Source: Terribacillus sp. DMT04
GTDB lineage: Bacteria; Bacillota; Bacilli; Bacillales; Amphibacillaceae
Direction: 5' to 3'
Assembly (NCBI RefSeq): GCF_019056395.1
Contig: NZ_CP077639.1
Location: forward strand, 1,118,001-1,182,000
Length of the DNA stretch: 64,000 bases
Shown here one piece after another: positions 33,962 to 42,734 of this stretch. The translations under genes and the position numbers were made by a program. Position 1 is the first letter of the stretch. Every line of letters begins with the position of its first letter. The notes below the pieces were generated by a model. The model did not search any database, was not told where the DNA came from, and was given only the letters and a program-made list of their open reading frames with translations.

Positions 33962-34350
33962 GTGTAGAAGTAACGGGGCTTAATAAATTACTTAAAGAAA
34001 TAGAAGGCCGTTATGGAAAAGATAACGTGCAGCGTGTAAGCGACCGAGCTTTGGAAAAAGGTGCGGAAGTCTTTGTTAGAGAGTTAAAAAGTCAATTTGA
34101 ATCTTTCAAAGACACTGGCGCTTCTCTGCGAGAGATCACGGTTTCTAAACCAATGACCATTGGCAAGGAAAGAGCAATTAAAGTTCACTGGAAAGGGCCG
34201 GATAACCGGTACCGCATTATTCACTTGAATGAATTCGGTACCGTTAAAAATCCGAACCCCAAAGGTAAAGGAGCAATTGCTCGCGCTATGCGTAATGCAG
34301 AAAATGCGTATCGTGCTGCAATCGTTGAGGCTGTTAGGAGAGGGCTATAA
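33958..34350 (+). CDS. HK97 gp10-like head-tail / tail completion protein
   Basis: 130 residues. Signature VTGLNKLLKEIEGRYG at the N-terminus and RYRIIHLNEFGTVKNPNPKG in the second half are typical of HK97-gp10/phage minor tail proteins. It lies between adaptor and tail terminator genes with 1-4 base overlaps, as in all phages of this family. Confidence 0.88.
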   Translation: MSVEVTGLNKLLKEIEGRYGKDNVQRVSDRALEKGAEVFVRELKSQFESFKDTGASLREITVSKPMTIGKERAIKVHWKGPDNRYRIIHLNEFGTVKNPNPKGKGAIARAMRNAENAYRAAIVEAVRRGL

Positions 34351-34730
34351 TGCTGGATAAAATTTATCAAGCTATGATGGCCGATACATTTATAGTGACG
34401 CATGCCGGCAGCCGAATTAAGTATTATGAGTATCCAGAAGCAGCGAACATGGAAGAATCTCATATTGTTATAGATCCCCTGGATGCTCCTAAGCCGGGTG
34501 ACTATGGTGACAATGAAATCCTCACTGATGATTTTCTTTATCAAGTGGATATTTGGTCAAAGGACATAAGCATTCGGGATGAGCTGGCTAAAAGGATACG
34601 CAAGGTTCTAAAGGAGATAGGCCTAGTTCAATATGGCGGTGGCGCTGATGAATATGACGGTGACTATGGCATTTATCGCGATGCCCGCAGATACCGCGGA
34701 AAAGAATACACAACTGATTTTGACACCTGA
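34350..34730 (+). CDS. Tail terminator protein (gp17-like)
   Basis: 126 residues. DAPKPGDYGDNEILTDDFLYQVDIWSKD-type beta strands (seen in part) and KRIRKVLKEIG are typical of the SPP1 gp17/HK97 gp10-neighbour tail terminators (DUF806/DUF3168-type fold). It caps the tail tube. Its stop codon lies within a small terminator-like hairpin before the major tail gene. Confidence 0.78.
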   Translation: MLDKIYQAMMADTFIVTHAGSRIKYYEYPEAANMEESHIVIDPLDAPKPGDYGDNEILTDDFLYQVDIWSKDISIRDELAKRIRKVLKEIGLVQYGGGADEYDGDYGIYRDARRYRGKEYTTDFDT

Positions 34731-34745
34731 GAAGGTGTCTTTTTT
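34722..34745 (+). terminator. Terminator-like hairpin between tail terminator and major tail genes
   Basis: GACACC/GGTGTC hairpin (loop TGAGAA) followed by TTTTTT; it overlaps the upstream stop codon. Major tail protein is needed in large amounts, so the hairpin may protect the 3' end or modulate transcript ratios. Confidence 0.6.
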
Positions 34746-34771
34746 ATACCCAAAAATAGGAGTGATAAAGA

Positions 34772-35395
34772 ATGGCTGAAGAAAAAAATTACCGAGCTTC
34801 CACTGGTATTGACGAATTTTACTACGGTGTACTTGACGAAATTACAAACACAACCGCTGCTGTAGAACGGGTGAAATTCTTGCAAACTATTACAGTAGAA
34901 ATGCCTCAAGAGCCAGTTCGTGCATATGGGGATAACATCACTGCTGAACTAGCTGTATCTAGCGGTAACACGTCTGTTACCTCTGGTTTTCATAAAGTAC
35001 CTGAGCAGGATAAAAAGGTCCTGTTCGGTTTGGAAGAGAACGAAGGTTTGATTGCTTACGGCTCCGAAGATACACCGCCTTATGTGGCGGTTGTTTTTGC
35101 TAAAACTTATGAAGACGGTTCAAAAGAATGGGTTGGTTTGCCTAAAGGAATGTTCATGCGTTCGAACATCACCGGGCAGACAAAAGGTGAAGGTGTAGAA
35201 TTCAGCAGCGAAGAGGTAACAGCTGAATTCATGGATCGTACCGTAGAAGGATTCGAAAACGAAAAGTCAGCTATCTTTGGTCGCGATGCTAAGGGACAGA
35301 CTACAAATCGAGATGCACTGTTCCAAGCCATTTTCGGACAGGCTCATCCTTCCGTTGTAGAAAGCGGAACAGAAACTACCCCGGAAGGAGTGTAA
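34772..35395 (+). CDS. Major tail tube protein (phi13-type)
   Basis: 207 residues. STGIDEFYYGVLDEITN, TITVEMPQEPVRAYGDN and LPKGMFMRSNITGQTKGE match the Siphoviridae phi13-like major tail protein. It forms the hexameric tube rings. AGGAGTG RBS 8 bases before the ATG. Position after the terminator gene and before the assembly chaperones is standard for a long non-contractile tail; there is no sheath gene. Confidence 0.92.
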   Translation: MAEEKNYRASTGIDEFYYGVLDEITNTTAAVERVKFLQTITVEMPQEPVRAYGDNITAELAVSSGNTSVTSGFHKVPEQDKKVLFGLEENEGLIAYGSEDTPPYVAVVFAKTYEDGSKEWVGLPKGMFMRSNITGQTKGEGVEFSSEEVTAEFMDRTVEGFENEKSAIFGRDAKGQTTNRDALFQAIFGQAHPSVVESGTETTPEGV

Positions 35396-35398
35396 TGT

Positions 35399-35710
35399 AT
35401 GGCTAAGAAAGAAGAATTGAAAGACGAGTTGAAAGAAGAAACTGCCGGTGAAGTAACTGCAGCGGCTGCAAAGGAACCGGAGAAAACAGAAGAAGCCCAA
35501 AAGCCTACTGAGGACTCAGCGCCTAAGCAGAAAAAACGGAAATTTGTTGCGGTACAAGATTTCAAGGATTTGCAGGATAGCGGAAAGGTGTACCACAAAG
35601 GTGACTCTTTCCCTAAGCCAGCTAATAAAAACGTAAGTGAAGAACGATTGCAAGAACTTCTTACTGCGAGCAACAATCAAAAACGATCTGTCATTAAAGA
35701 AATGGAATAA
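35399..35710 (+). CDS. Small charged tail-region protein
   Basis: 103 residues. Residues 1-45 are a Lys/Glu/Ala-rich disordered segment (KKEELKDELKEETAGEV); residues 48-103 form a compact domain (FVAVQDFKDLQDSGKVYHKG … SEERLQELL) similar to short phage domains following tail tube genes. The role is unknown; it may be a decoration or tube-associated protein. A terminator-like hairpin follows. Confidence 0.72.
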   Translation: MAKKEELKDELKEETAGEVTAAAAKEPEKTEEAQKPTEDSAPKQKKRKFVAVQDFKDLQDSGKVYHKGDSFPKPANKNVSEERLQELLTASNNQKRSVIKEME

Positions 35711-35715
35711 AACCG

Positions 35716-35742
35716 AGGATGAGCTACGGCTCGTCCTTTTAT
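35716..35742 (+). terminator. Terminator-like hairpin before the tail chaperone genes
   Basis: AGGATGAGC/GCTCGTCCT (one G-U) around TACG, then TTTTATTT. It is directly followed by a 16-bp perfect palindrome ATTTATGCGCATAAAT (35741-35756). Confidence 0.65.
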
Positions 35743-35789
35743 TTATGCGCATAAATAAAAATCGAAAAAATCAATAGAGGAGAATTACA

Positions 35790-36158
35790 ATGAGTGAATT
35801 AAAAAGACATGCAATCGAACTGGTCAAGGATGTTAAAGAAGGGGAAATCGTTAAGGAAACTTATCTAACTCCTGCATTTTTGCCAATGAAAGTAGTTTAT
35901 GAAGCTATCGAAGTATACGCTGAAATCGAAAAGAACGAAACGAGTGAAGGAACTAATCCAAAGAAAGAGATTGAGCTTTATACTCGTGTAATGAACTTTG
36001 TGGCGAATGAAGTGTACGGCAAGCAATTCACTCCAGATGATATTTTCAATGGGCTGCATGCACCTGATGTAAACAAGGTACTTTTTGACCAAGTGCTATT
36101 TGTTGCGCGCGGGGTGCAGAATGATTTCACAAAAAAGTACCTGGCGAAGAAACGCTAA
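35790..36158 (+). CDS. Tail assembly chaperone gpG
   Basis: 122 residues, mostly helical (VVYEAIEVYAEIEKNETSEG, FVANEVYGKQFTPDDIF). It is the zero-frame product of the gpG/gpGT pair that helps tape measure and tube assembly. Its last codons contain the slippery heptamer A-AAA-AAG. It lies between the tube and tape measure genes, the fixed position of this pair in long-tailed phages. Confidence 0.9.
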   Translation: MSELKRHAIELVKDVKEGEIVKETYLTPAFLPMKVVYEAIEVYAEIEKNETSEGTNPKKEIELYTRVMNFVANEVYGKQFTPDDIFNGLHAPDVNKVLFDQVLFVARGVQNDFTKKYLAKKR

Positions 36159-36343
36159 CTGACGAAGATTTTACTTTTGAGAAGCAAAAAGAATACTTGA
36201 ATAACCTAATCAGAAAAATGATGAAAAGTGGAAAGGACATAAACGAAATATTGAATATGCCTTATCACTTTGTACTGGATCTATTAGCAGAAGAAGCAAA
36301 GCCAAAAGAAGAAAAGTCCTTAATTGCCACATTCGGCGGTTAG
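35790..36343 (+). CDS. Tail assembly chaperone gpGT by -1 ribosomal frameshift
   Basis: At A-AAA-AAG (36131-36137) a -1 slip lets translation leave the gpG frame and continue as VPGEETLTDEDFTFEKQKEY… to TAG at 36341-36343, adding 68 residues after gpG residue 116 (184 in total). The extension is helical with KEYLNNLIRKMMKSGKDIN and ends in an acidic-basic linker. The extension lacks its own start codon and RBS, which supports frameshifting. The heptamer is classical X-XXY-YYZ. Efficiency cannot be read from sequence. Confidence 0.85.
36131..36137 (+). promoter_or_regulatory. Slippery site AAAAAAG for -1 frameshift
   Basis: Zero-frame codons ACA AAA AAG allow tandem slippage to AAA AAA. It is in the last 8 codons of gpG, immediately before the overlapping T frame. 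Confidence 0.85.
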
Positions 36344-36378
36344 GGGCTTTTTAAATTTTCGAGGAAAGGAGGAACTAA

Positions 36379-39300
36379 ATGGAACGCATAGAGGGTTTAT
36401 CGATTGGGCTTAATTTGGACGCAACAGCCTTAGAGCGCGGCATTCCCGGATTAAAAAGTAAGCTTGTTGGATTAAACAGTGAGATGAAAGCAAACATGTC
36501 TGCTTTCGATAAGAGTGAACAGTCAGTCGAAAGATATGAAACAAGTCTTCGTGGACTCGATAAAAAGATCTCCATTCAAAAACGCTTAGTCAGCGAATAT
36601 AAAGCCGAGTATGAAAAGATGGTCAAAGAATACGGAGAAGGCTCCAAGCAAGCAGACAAAGCGGCAAAAGCTTATAACAATCAGGTCGCAGCTCTCAACA
36701 ATACGGAGAGATATACAAAAAATCTGCGAGAAGAAATGAAAAAGCTCAAGAAGTCGCAGCAAGAAGCAGATTACGGTTGGAGCAAGATGAGTAGTAATAT
36801 GAAGACTGCTGGCGGCCATATGAAAACTATGGGCGATGGTATTAAAGGTCTAGGTTCTTCCATGACAGCATTTGTTACAACATCAGCAGTTGGTCTTGGC
36901 ACTGCAATGGGGTTGGCTGCGTCTAGTTATGAAGATTCGACTGTCCGGATGAAGAATTCATTAGGTCTAACCACTGGTGAAGCGAAGAATCTAACTGAAG
37001 CCTCACGTAACATCTACAAAAAAGGATTCAGTGAATCCACTCAGGAAATAGACACTGCACTTATACAAACGCGTCAAAATATACGGGATTTAAACGAAGC
37101 AGATCTTGAGCGTATTACCAACAAAGCACTTGTATTGGCTGACACTTTCGAGGCGGACGTAAACGAGGTCACACGAGCTGGAAACAATGTCATGAAGGCA
37201 TTTGGTCTTGAAGCAGACGAAGCGTTCGATTTAATGGCTGTAGGAGCTCAAAAAGGTCTCAACTTCTCTAATGAAATGTTCGATAACCTTTCCGAGTACG
37301 CGCCTTTATTCGGTAAGATGGGTTATTCGGCAGAAGAATATTTTGAGTTGCTTATCAATGGGGCAGAAGCCGGTGTTTACAATCTTGATTATATAAACGA
37401 TGTTATGAAAGAGAATCAGCTTCGCTTAAAAGATGGTTCAAAAACAACATCAGAGGCTATGGAGAAGCTTTCCTCGTCTACTCAAAAAGTTTGGAAAGAA
37501 TTTCTTAAAGGCGATAAGACAGTCAAGGATGTTTCCAACGCAGTCCTCGCAGAGTTAGAAGGAATGGACGACCAAGTAGCTACTAACCAAATTGGCGTAG
37601 ATCTTTACGGAACCAAATGGGAAGACCTAGAAGCAGATGCTATGTATTCACTGGGCGGTATCGATGGTGGATTAAAAGACGTTGATGGCACGATGGATGA
37701 GATGATTAATAATGCAGAGCAATCCCTATCCCAACAATGGAAGTCTACTTGGCGTGAAGCGAAAGCTGCGCTGGTTCCACTAGGGAAAACACTTCTGGAA
37801 TTCGCGCGAGACGTAATGCCGGAAGTGAAAGAAGGTATTGCTGGTGTTACGGATTGGTTAAGAAACCTAGATGATTCCACAAAGAAAAACATTCTAAAAT
37901 TTGGTGCTTTTGTAGCTGCAGCTGGGCCTGTGCTCATGACACTTGGTAGCCTTGTCTCCAGTGTGGCAGGCGTGGTTACTATTGCTGGGTCACTGTCCGG
38001 AATGATTGCTGGCGCTGGTGGATTAGGAGCAGCCTTAGCAGCCTTCGCAACTGGTCCAGTTGGTATAACCATTGGAGCTTTAGCTGCGCTGACAGCTGGA
38101 GGAATTGCGCTATATAACCACTTGAAACAGGATGCTATTCCTGAAGTAGACTTATTTGGTGATGAAGTTTCCAGTTCTACTGAACAGGCTGTAGGTGGCT
38201 TCATGAAGCTAAATGACGAAGCGACTGTTCAACTTAACGAGCTAGCGTGGAGCGGAAAATCTGTAAGCGAGGATATGCGTGATAGTTTGGTAGCTACGTT
38301 CGATGAGATGGGAACACAGATTGTAGAGGGTTTGAAAGAAAAGAAAGATGAAAGTTTGCAAGCATTGTATGAGTTCTTCGCTGAAGCAGAAGGGATATCC
38401 GATGAGGATCAGCAAAATCTCATTCAAAAACTGGAAGAAGGATATAAAAAACGCGAAGAGAAGGTTCGAGAGGGTCAAGATCGAATCGACGATATACTTC
38501 GTACAGCTCATGAAGAAAACCGGAAAACAACTGCTGCTGAAGATGAGGAAATGAACAAAATCAAGCAGTCATTTCAGGATCAAATGTTAGTAGCATTGAC
38601 CAAAAATCAAGAAGAACAAGAAGCAATCTTAAGGAACATGCAAAGTCAGTCATCAGAAATATCAGCTAGACAAGCGGCAGATACCGTTAAGAACTCGGCT
38701 GAGGCTAGAAATAAAGTTATCGCTGATGCTGAGCAGCAATACAGCGATACTGTTGCTACTTGGGAAATGATGCGCGATGAAACTGGAGAAATTAAAGCTG
38801 AGGAAGCTAATGCTCTTATTGAAGAAGCGAAACGTCAAAGAGATGAATCCGTCGGACATGCAGAGGATATGCATGAAAACGTGGTCTCAGAAGCGAGGTT
38901 GCAAGCGGAAGAGCATGTAAGCGAAGTCGATTGGGAAACAGGAGAAGTCCTCTCTAAATGGCAGAAATTGCAGAACGATGTTGGTTTAAAGCAGGCTGAG
39001 ATGTATGCCAATGCAATTAATACTTGGAATCTACTGAAAGAATATGTTCCTCGTAAAGCTGGCGAAATGAAGGACATGGCTATTGATAAGTTCCTAGACC
39101 TGAAAAACAAGGGTTCTAGTTTATTTTCGGCCTTAAAAGGTGCAACAATTGGGAGATTCTCTGAGATGACAGCCGATACCCTTTCTAACGTCTCACGCTG
39201 GAAGAACTCAGTACAAAACGTTGCGTCAAATCTAAAAGATCGCGCACTTGGTAAATTCTCTGATATGAAGAACGGAGCGATTAAAAGATTTACAGATATG

Positions 39301-40806
39301 GCGTCAAATACTTTCGGGACTTTTAAGCGTTGGGGCGGTTGGATTAGCGGAGTGTTTGATGATGTTGTTCAAGGTGCTAAGGACTTACCGGGCAAGATAG
39401 GCGCAGGAATTTCTAAGATGGCTGGGAAAGTTACTGGCGGAATTGACACTTTGAAAGGCAAAATGCTCGGCGGACTGGAAGGTGGCGTCAACGGAGTCGT
39501 AAAAGGTATCAACTGGGTGCTGAAGCATGTAGGTGTAAAAGAAGAGAATCGGCTGGCTAAGTGGGTTCCTGAATATGCGCATGGCACAGACGGTCATCCT
39601 GGAGGCTTGGCAATCGTTGGCGATGGAAAAGGCGCCAATGCCGGTCAAGAACTTATCCAGACACCAGACGGAAAAGTCGGATTGAGTCCAGCAAAAGATA
39701 CTCTCGTCAACCTTCCAGAGGGAACAAGCGTCCTCTCAGCATCTGACACGAAAAGGTTATTTAGCAATATTCCTAAATATGCTTGGGGAATTGGAGATTT
39801 AAAGAAAGCTGCAGGCCTCACTAAAGATTATTTAGTAGGAAAGGGTAAGAAAGCAGCGAGTTCTTTAAAAGATACAGCGTTAGACGTATGGGATTATGTA
39901 TCCGATCCAAAGGAATTGCTTAAGAAAGCGTTGGAAACTACAGGATTTGAAATGCCGGAATTCCCGGGTGGTTTCGCAGCTGCAACAATGCCGGCACTTA
40001 ACAAGATGCTTTCAGGAGCTACAAATTTCATTAAAGGAAAAATAAGTAGTTTTGGTTCATTCGATAGCGATGCTCCCGGCAACGTAAAGAGCTGGATATC
40101 AGCAGCCATTGCTCGAACGGGTGTACCATCATCATGGCTCGGTCCCTTGACTACAATTGCCATGAAAGAATCCGGTGGCCGTACTGGTCCATCTACCATA
40201 AATAAGTGGGATATTAACTGGCAGCGTGGAATTCCGTCCATGGGTCTCATGCAGACAATTGGACCAACGTTCAATGCTTTCAAGGAAAATGGCTGGAATG
40301 ACATTATGAATCCAGTTCACAATGCTGCAGCTGCTATCAATTACATCAAGAGAAGATACGGTAATGTGTTTAATGTGCCTGGTATTAAGGCGTTGCGGCA
40401 AGGACGTCCGTATGTTGGGTATGCTACAGGCGCGCGTATTGCTCAGCATGGCTTGTATGAGTTGTCTGAAGAAGGACATCCGGAATGGGTTATCCCTACG
40501 GATCCAAAGAGACGTACTGAGGCTATGAAGCTTCTTGCTCTTGCCGGCAGGGAGATAACCGGGAATAAGCGTCCTAATCAGCTACCGAATCCCACTGGCG
40601 GTACTGGTGACGGCGTAATGGCAGATGTCATCAATTTACTAAGAGAAATGGTAGGTATCCAACAGGAACAACTGCAAGCTATCATGAACGGCCATATCTT
40701 AGAGATTGATGGCAAGAAAGCCGGTCAGTTGCTTGAAAAGTATATAACTGATCAGCAAAACAGGAAAAAGGGAAGAGGTGGACGCTATGCCCCTAAAGGG
40801 ATTTGA
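36379..40806 (+). CDS. Tape measure protein with lytic transglycosylase domain
   Basis: 1475 residues. Coiled-coil N-terminus (about 1-130), the TP901 core (SSYEDSTVRMKNSLGLTTGE, about 175-420), hydrophobic helices (500-590), long coiled coil (600-900), and an SLT/lysozyme-like domain at about 1230-1345: IAMKESGGRTGPSTINKWD (catalytic Glu), SMGLMQTIGPTF, AAINYIKRRYG. The length sets the tail length (long, roughly 200 nm if the usual ratio holds). The SLT domain cuts peptidoglycan during DNA entry. AAAGGAGGAAC RBS. Confidence 0.94.
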   Translation: MERIEGLSIGLNLDATALERGIPGLKSKLVGLNSEMKANMSAFDKSEQSVERYETSLRGLDKKISIQKRLVSEYKAEYEKMVKEYGEGSKQADKAAKAYNNQVAALNNTERYTKNLREEMKKLKKSQQEADYGWSKMSSNMKTAGGHMKTMGDGIKGLGSSMTAFVTTSAVGLGTAMGLAASSYEDSTVRMKNSLGLTTGEAKNLTEASRNIYKKGFSESTQEIDTALIQTRQNIRDLNEADLERITNKALVLADTFEADVNEVTRAGNNVMKAFGLEADEAFDLMAVGAQKGLNFSNEMFDNLSEYAPLFGKMGYSAEEYFELLINGAEAGVYNLDYINDVMKENQLRLKDGSKTTSEAMEKLSSSTQKVWKEFLKGDKTVKDVSNAVLAELEGMDDQVATNQIGVDLYGTKWEDLEADAMYSLGGIDGGLKDVDGTMDEMINNAEQSLSQQWKSTWREAKAALVPLGKTLLEFARDVMPEVKEGIAGVTDWLRNLDDSTKKNILKFGAFVAAAGPVLMTLGSLVSSVAGVVTIAGSLSGMIAGAGGLGAALAAFATGPVGITIGALAALTAGGIALYNHLKQDAIPEVDLFGDEVSSSTEQAVGGFMKLNDEATVQLNELAWSGKSVSEDMRDSLVATFDEMGTQIVEGLKEKKDESLQALYEFFAEAEGISDEDQQNLIQKLEEGYKKREEKVREGQDRIDDILRTAHEENRKTTAAEDEEMNKIKQSFQDQMLVALTKNQEEQEAILRNMQSQSSEISARQAADTVKNSAEARNKVIADAEQQYSDTVATWEMMRDETGEIKAEEANALIEEAKRQRDESVGHAEDMHENVVSEARLQAEEHVSEVDWETGEVLSKWQKLQNDVGLKQAEMYANAINTWNLLKEYVPRKAGEMKDMAIDKFLDLKNKGSSLFSALKGATIGRFSEMTADTLSNVSRWKNSVQNVASNLKDRALGKFSDMKNGAIKRFTDMASNTFGTFKRWGGWISGVFDDVVQGAKDLPGKIGAGISKMAGKVTGGIDTLKGKMLGGLEGGVNGVVKGINWVLKHVGVKEENRLAKWVPEYAHGTDGHPGGLAIVGDGKGANAGQELIQTPDGKVGLSPAKDTLVNLPEGTSVLSASDTKRLFSNIPKYAWGIGDLKKAAGLTKDYLVGKGKKAASSLKDTALDVWDYVSDPKELLKKALETTGFEMPEFPGGFAAATMPALNKMLSGATNFIKGKISSFGSFDSDAPGNVKSWISAAIARTGVPSSWLGPLTTIAMKESGGRTGPSTINKWDINWQRGIPSMGLMQTIGPTFNAFKENGWNDIMNPVHNAAAAINYIKRRYGNVFNVPGIKALRQGRPYVGYATGARIAQHGLYELSEEGHPEWVIPTDPKRRTEAMKLLALAGREITGNKRPNQLPNPTGGTGDGVMADVINLLREMVGIQQEQLQAIMNGHILEIDGKKAGQLLEKYITDQQNRKKGRGGRYAPKGI

Positions 40807-41500
40807 ATTTAACGGACAGAGGAATGACAAAATTCACATGCTGCGGGGGCGCAGTAAATCCCCGTTCTCTTCGATAGAAAGAGAGATTGTAAAGTATCCT
40901 GGAGGGCATCGGTTAAAGAAAACAACGCGAGGGTTAATTGAAATCAGCCAGCCAGTAGGATTCAAGGTGAAGAATGATGAAGAGCAAATGCAGATTGTGG
41001 AATGGATGACAGACTGGCTTATTATAGAAGACTGGTGCCCGCTAAAGTTTGATGACGAGCCAGGCAGAGTTTATCCGGCTGTACTGCAGAACGATATGAG
41101 CGACTTTGAAAAGATGGCTACGCTTCGGCAAGGCACACTCAGCTTTACAGCGCTGCACGCAGCCGGCAAAGAAATAGAGCTCAATTTACTACCTGACCGA
41201 CGCTCTTACTTCATAACAGGGCAGCGCGAAACGGACTGGACCAGTAAAACAACATTCGAAGCACCAACTAGCAAATACATCATTGAAGAGGCTGGCGGTG
41301 GTCGCATCGTTCTTAACTATAATTTTATTGCCGGCGATGTCCTCGCGATTGATTACCATAAACGAAAAGTGTTGCTGAATGGTAAGAGTCTAGCAACAGC
41401 CATTGCGCTCAATACAGTATGGTTTCCGTTGCGTCCAGGCGCCATGACCATAAATGCTACTGAAAATACGATTATGACTTATGTTGAGAGATTTCATTAA
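40787..41500 (+). CDS. Distal tail protein (Dit)
   Basis: 237 residues from MPLKGFEFNG, chosen because GGAAGAGGTGG is 6 bases upstream; an in-frame GTG nine bases earlier is less likely. SPP1 gp19.1-type N-terminal beta domain with GGHRLKKTTRGLIEISQPV and the C-terminal galectin-like part. It forms the hexameric hub joining tube and tip. It overlaps the tape measure by 20 bases. The tail-tip gene normally follows directly; here a 1.2-kb cargo insertion intervenes. Confidence 0.88.
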   Translation: MPLKGFEFNGQRNDKIHMLRGRSKSPFSSIEREIVKYPGGHRLKKTTRGLIEISQPVGFKVKNDEEQMQIVEWMTDWLIIEDWCPLKFDDEPGRVYPAVLQNDMSDFEKMATLRQGTLSFTALHAAGKEIELNLLPDRRSYFITGQRETDWTSKTTFEAPTSKYIIEEAGGGRIVLNYNFIAGDVLAIDYHKRKVLLNGKSLATAIALNTVWFPLRPGAMTINATENTIMTYVERFH

Positions 41501-41625
41501 AGAGAAAAGGTTAATTCACAAACTAATAAACTTAAATCTCGCTAACTATATCTATACAGTATCGGTTTTCCTTACACTTAGATTCATATATAATCGAACT
41601 AAGTTAAATAAAATGGAGGCTAAAT

Positions 41626-41808
41626 ATGAAGAGAGAAGTGAAAATACTCATCATTTTAGGGATATTATTTTTTGGTTGGCTTTCTCTATACGATTTATTT
41701 AAAAATGGTGCCCTTTTCTTTTGGGAGAACCTCTTACAAACTATCTATATAGTTCTATTTATAAAAATTGTTACATGGTTAACTGGACAATTAAAAAAGA
41801 AAAACTAA
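41626..41808 (+). CDS. Small two-helix membrane protein, possible immunity protein
   Basis: 60 residues: MKREVKILIILGILFFGWL (helix 1) and WENLLQTIYIVLFIKIVTWL (helix 2), with basic ends (QLKKKN). GGAGG precedes the ATG at good spacing and a TATAAT (41589-41594) lies upstream. The gene is between dit and tal and is not a tail gene. Size and topology resemble small bacteriocin immunity proteins. The partner is the secreted protein encoded 117 bases downstream. Function is inference. Confidence 0.7.
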   Translation: MKREVKILIILGILFFGWLSLYDLFKNGALFFWENLLQTIYIVLFIKIVTWLTGQLKKKN

Positions 41809-41925
41809 AGAGATAGTTTTTGTGTTTATATTACATTTATAGTAACAAATTCCATAAAAACCATTGAATTTCCTAGTATACTAAGTTAGCATACTCCTTG
41901 AATACATATAAAAGGAGATGGAAAT

Positions 41926-42528
41926 ATGAAGAATCATTTTGTAAGAGTATTGTCGCTTGTAACTGTAGTAGCATTGTTCACGTGTCTATTAGCTCCCTTT
42001 AGTGTAGCAGCAAAGTCATCAGAATCATCAGAATCATTAGAAGAAGAAAAGGTAAAAGCAGCAGCTGAACAAATAAAATTTGTAGCCGAAGAAGCTACTA
42101 TAAAAGATTCAAATGGGAACATAATTGGCTTAGATATTGAAAAAATCGAACAAAAATACGGCAGCTCTCCAGTATTGGAAAAAATCAAAAAGGATCAGCA
42201 AGCAACCGTCCAAGATATCAAAAATCCAAAATTGGATTCTCAACAATGTGCATTTTCATCAACATTTAGTACATTTAGTACATCCGGTGTAATTATGCCT
42301 ATTGGATTTCATGATATGGAAGAATTTGAGTGCGTTCAAGATGGTTTTAGTTCCTTTTTTGTGGATCTCGTACCAACTACGGTATTAACTACAGCATATC
42401 AATACTTCTTGGATAAAAATTATACAGGTACAGCAAGAGCTTTGTTGAAAGCTGGAGCAAAAGGTAGCATTTGGGGTATTGCCGGTTCACTTACATGGGT
42501 AGCACTTAAGTGTAGGATTACAAATTAA
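41926..42528 (+). CDS. Secreted cargo protein, possible bacteriocin/toxin
   Basis: 200 residues. Clear Sec signal (basic MKNHFVRV, hydrophobic core LVTVVALFTCLLAPFSV, cleavage near VAA-KSS). Mature part: acidic helical segment (about 35-100) that looks like a propeptide, a Ser/Thr/Phe-rich stretch (FSSTFSTFST-like), then a C-terminal Gly/Ala-rich amphipathic or membrane-active helix (ARALLKAGAKGSIWGIAGSL) ending KCRITN. Three Cys are present in the mature part. It has its own RBS (GGAGATGG) and terminator. No named family recognised. Confidence 0.75.
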   Translation: MKNHFVRVLSLVTVVALFTCLLAPFSVAAKSSESSESLEEEKVKAAAEQIKFVAEEATIKDSNGNIIGLDIEKIEQKYGSSPVLEKIKKDQQATVQDIKNPKLDSQQCAFSSTFSTFSTSGVIMPIGFHDMEEFECVQDGFSSFFVDLVPTTVLTTAYQYFLDKNYTGTARALLKAGAKGSIWGIAGSLTWVALKCRITN

Positions 42529-42544
42529 ATAATAACTTTTAATT

Positions 42545-42580
42545 AAAAGACCGTATGCTTAAATTGGCATACGGCCTTTT
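42545..42580 (+). terminator. Intrinsic terminator of the cargo pair
   Basis: AAAAGACCGTATGC/GCATACGGCCTTTT hairpin (loop TTAAATTG) closing the cassette inside the late operon; the late transcript must read through it to reach tal. Confidence 0.88.
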
Positions 42581-42734
42581 AATGTTCTTAAGTTTTACAG
42601 TAAACACTTAAAAAGTGATTAATTGTAAACCACCTTTATTATATGTGTTTATATAAATTTCCTTGGTCGCTTATTCGGCATATTGAGCTCTTGTCTACTA
42701 AAATTCAATACTTTACAAGAAAGGAGGACATAGT

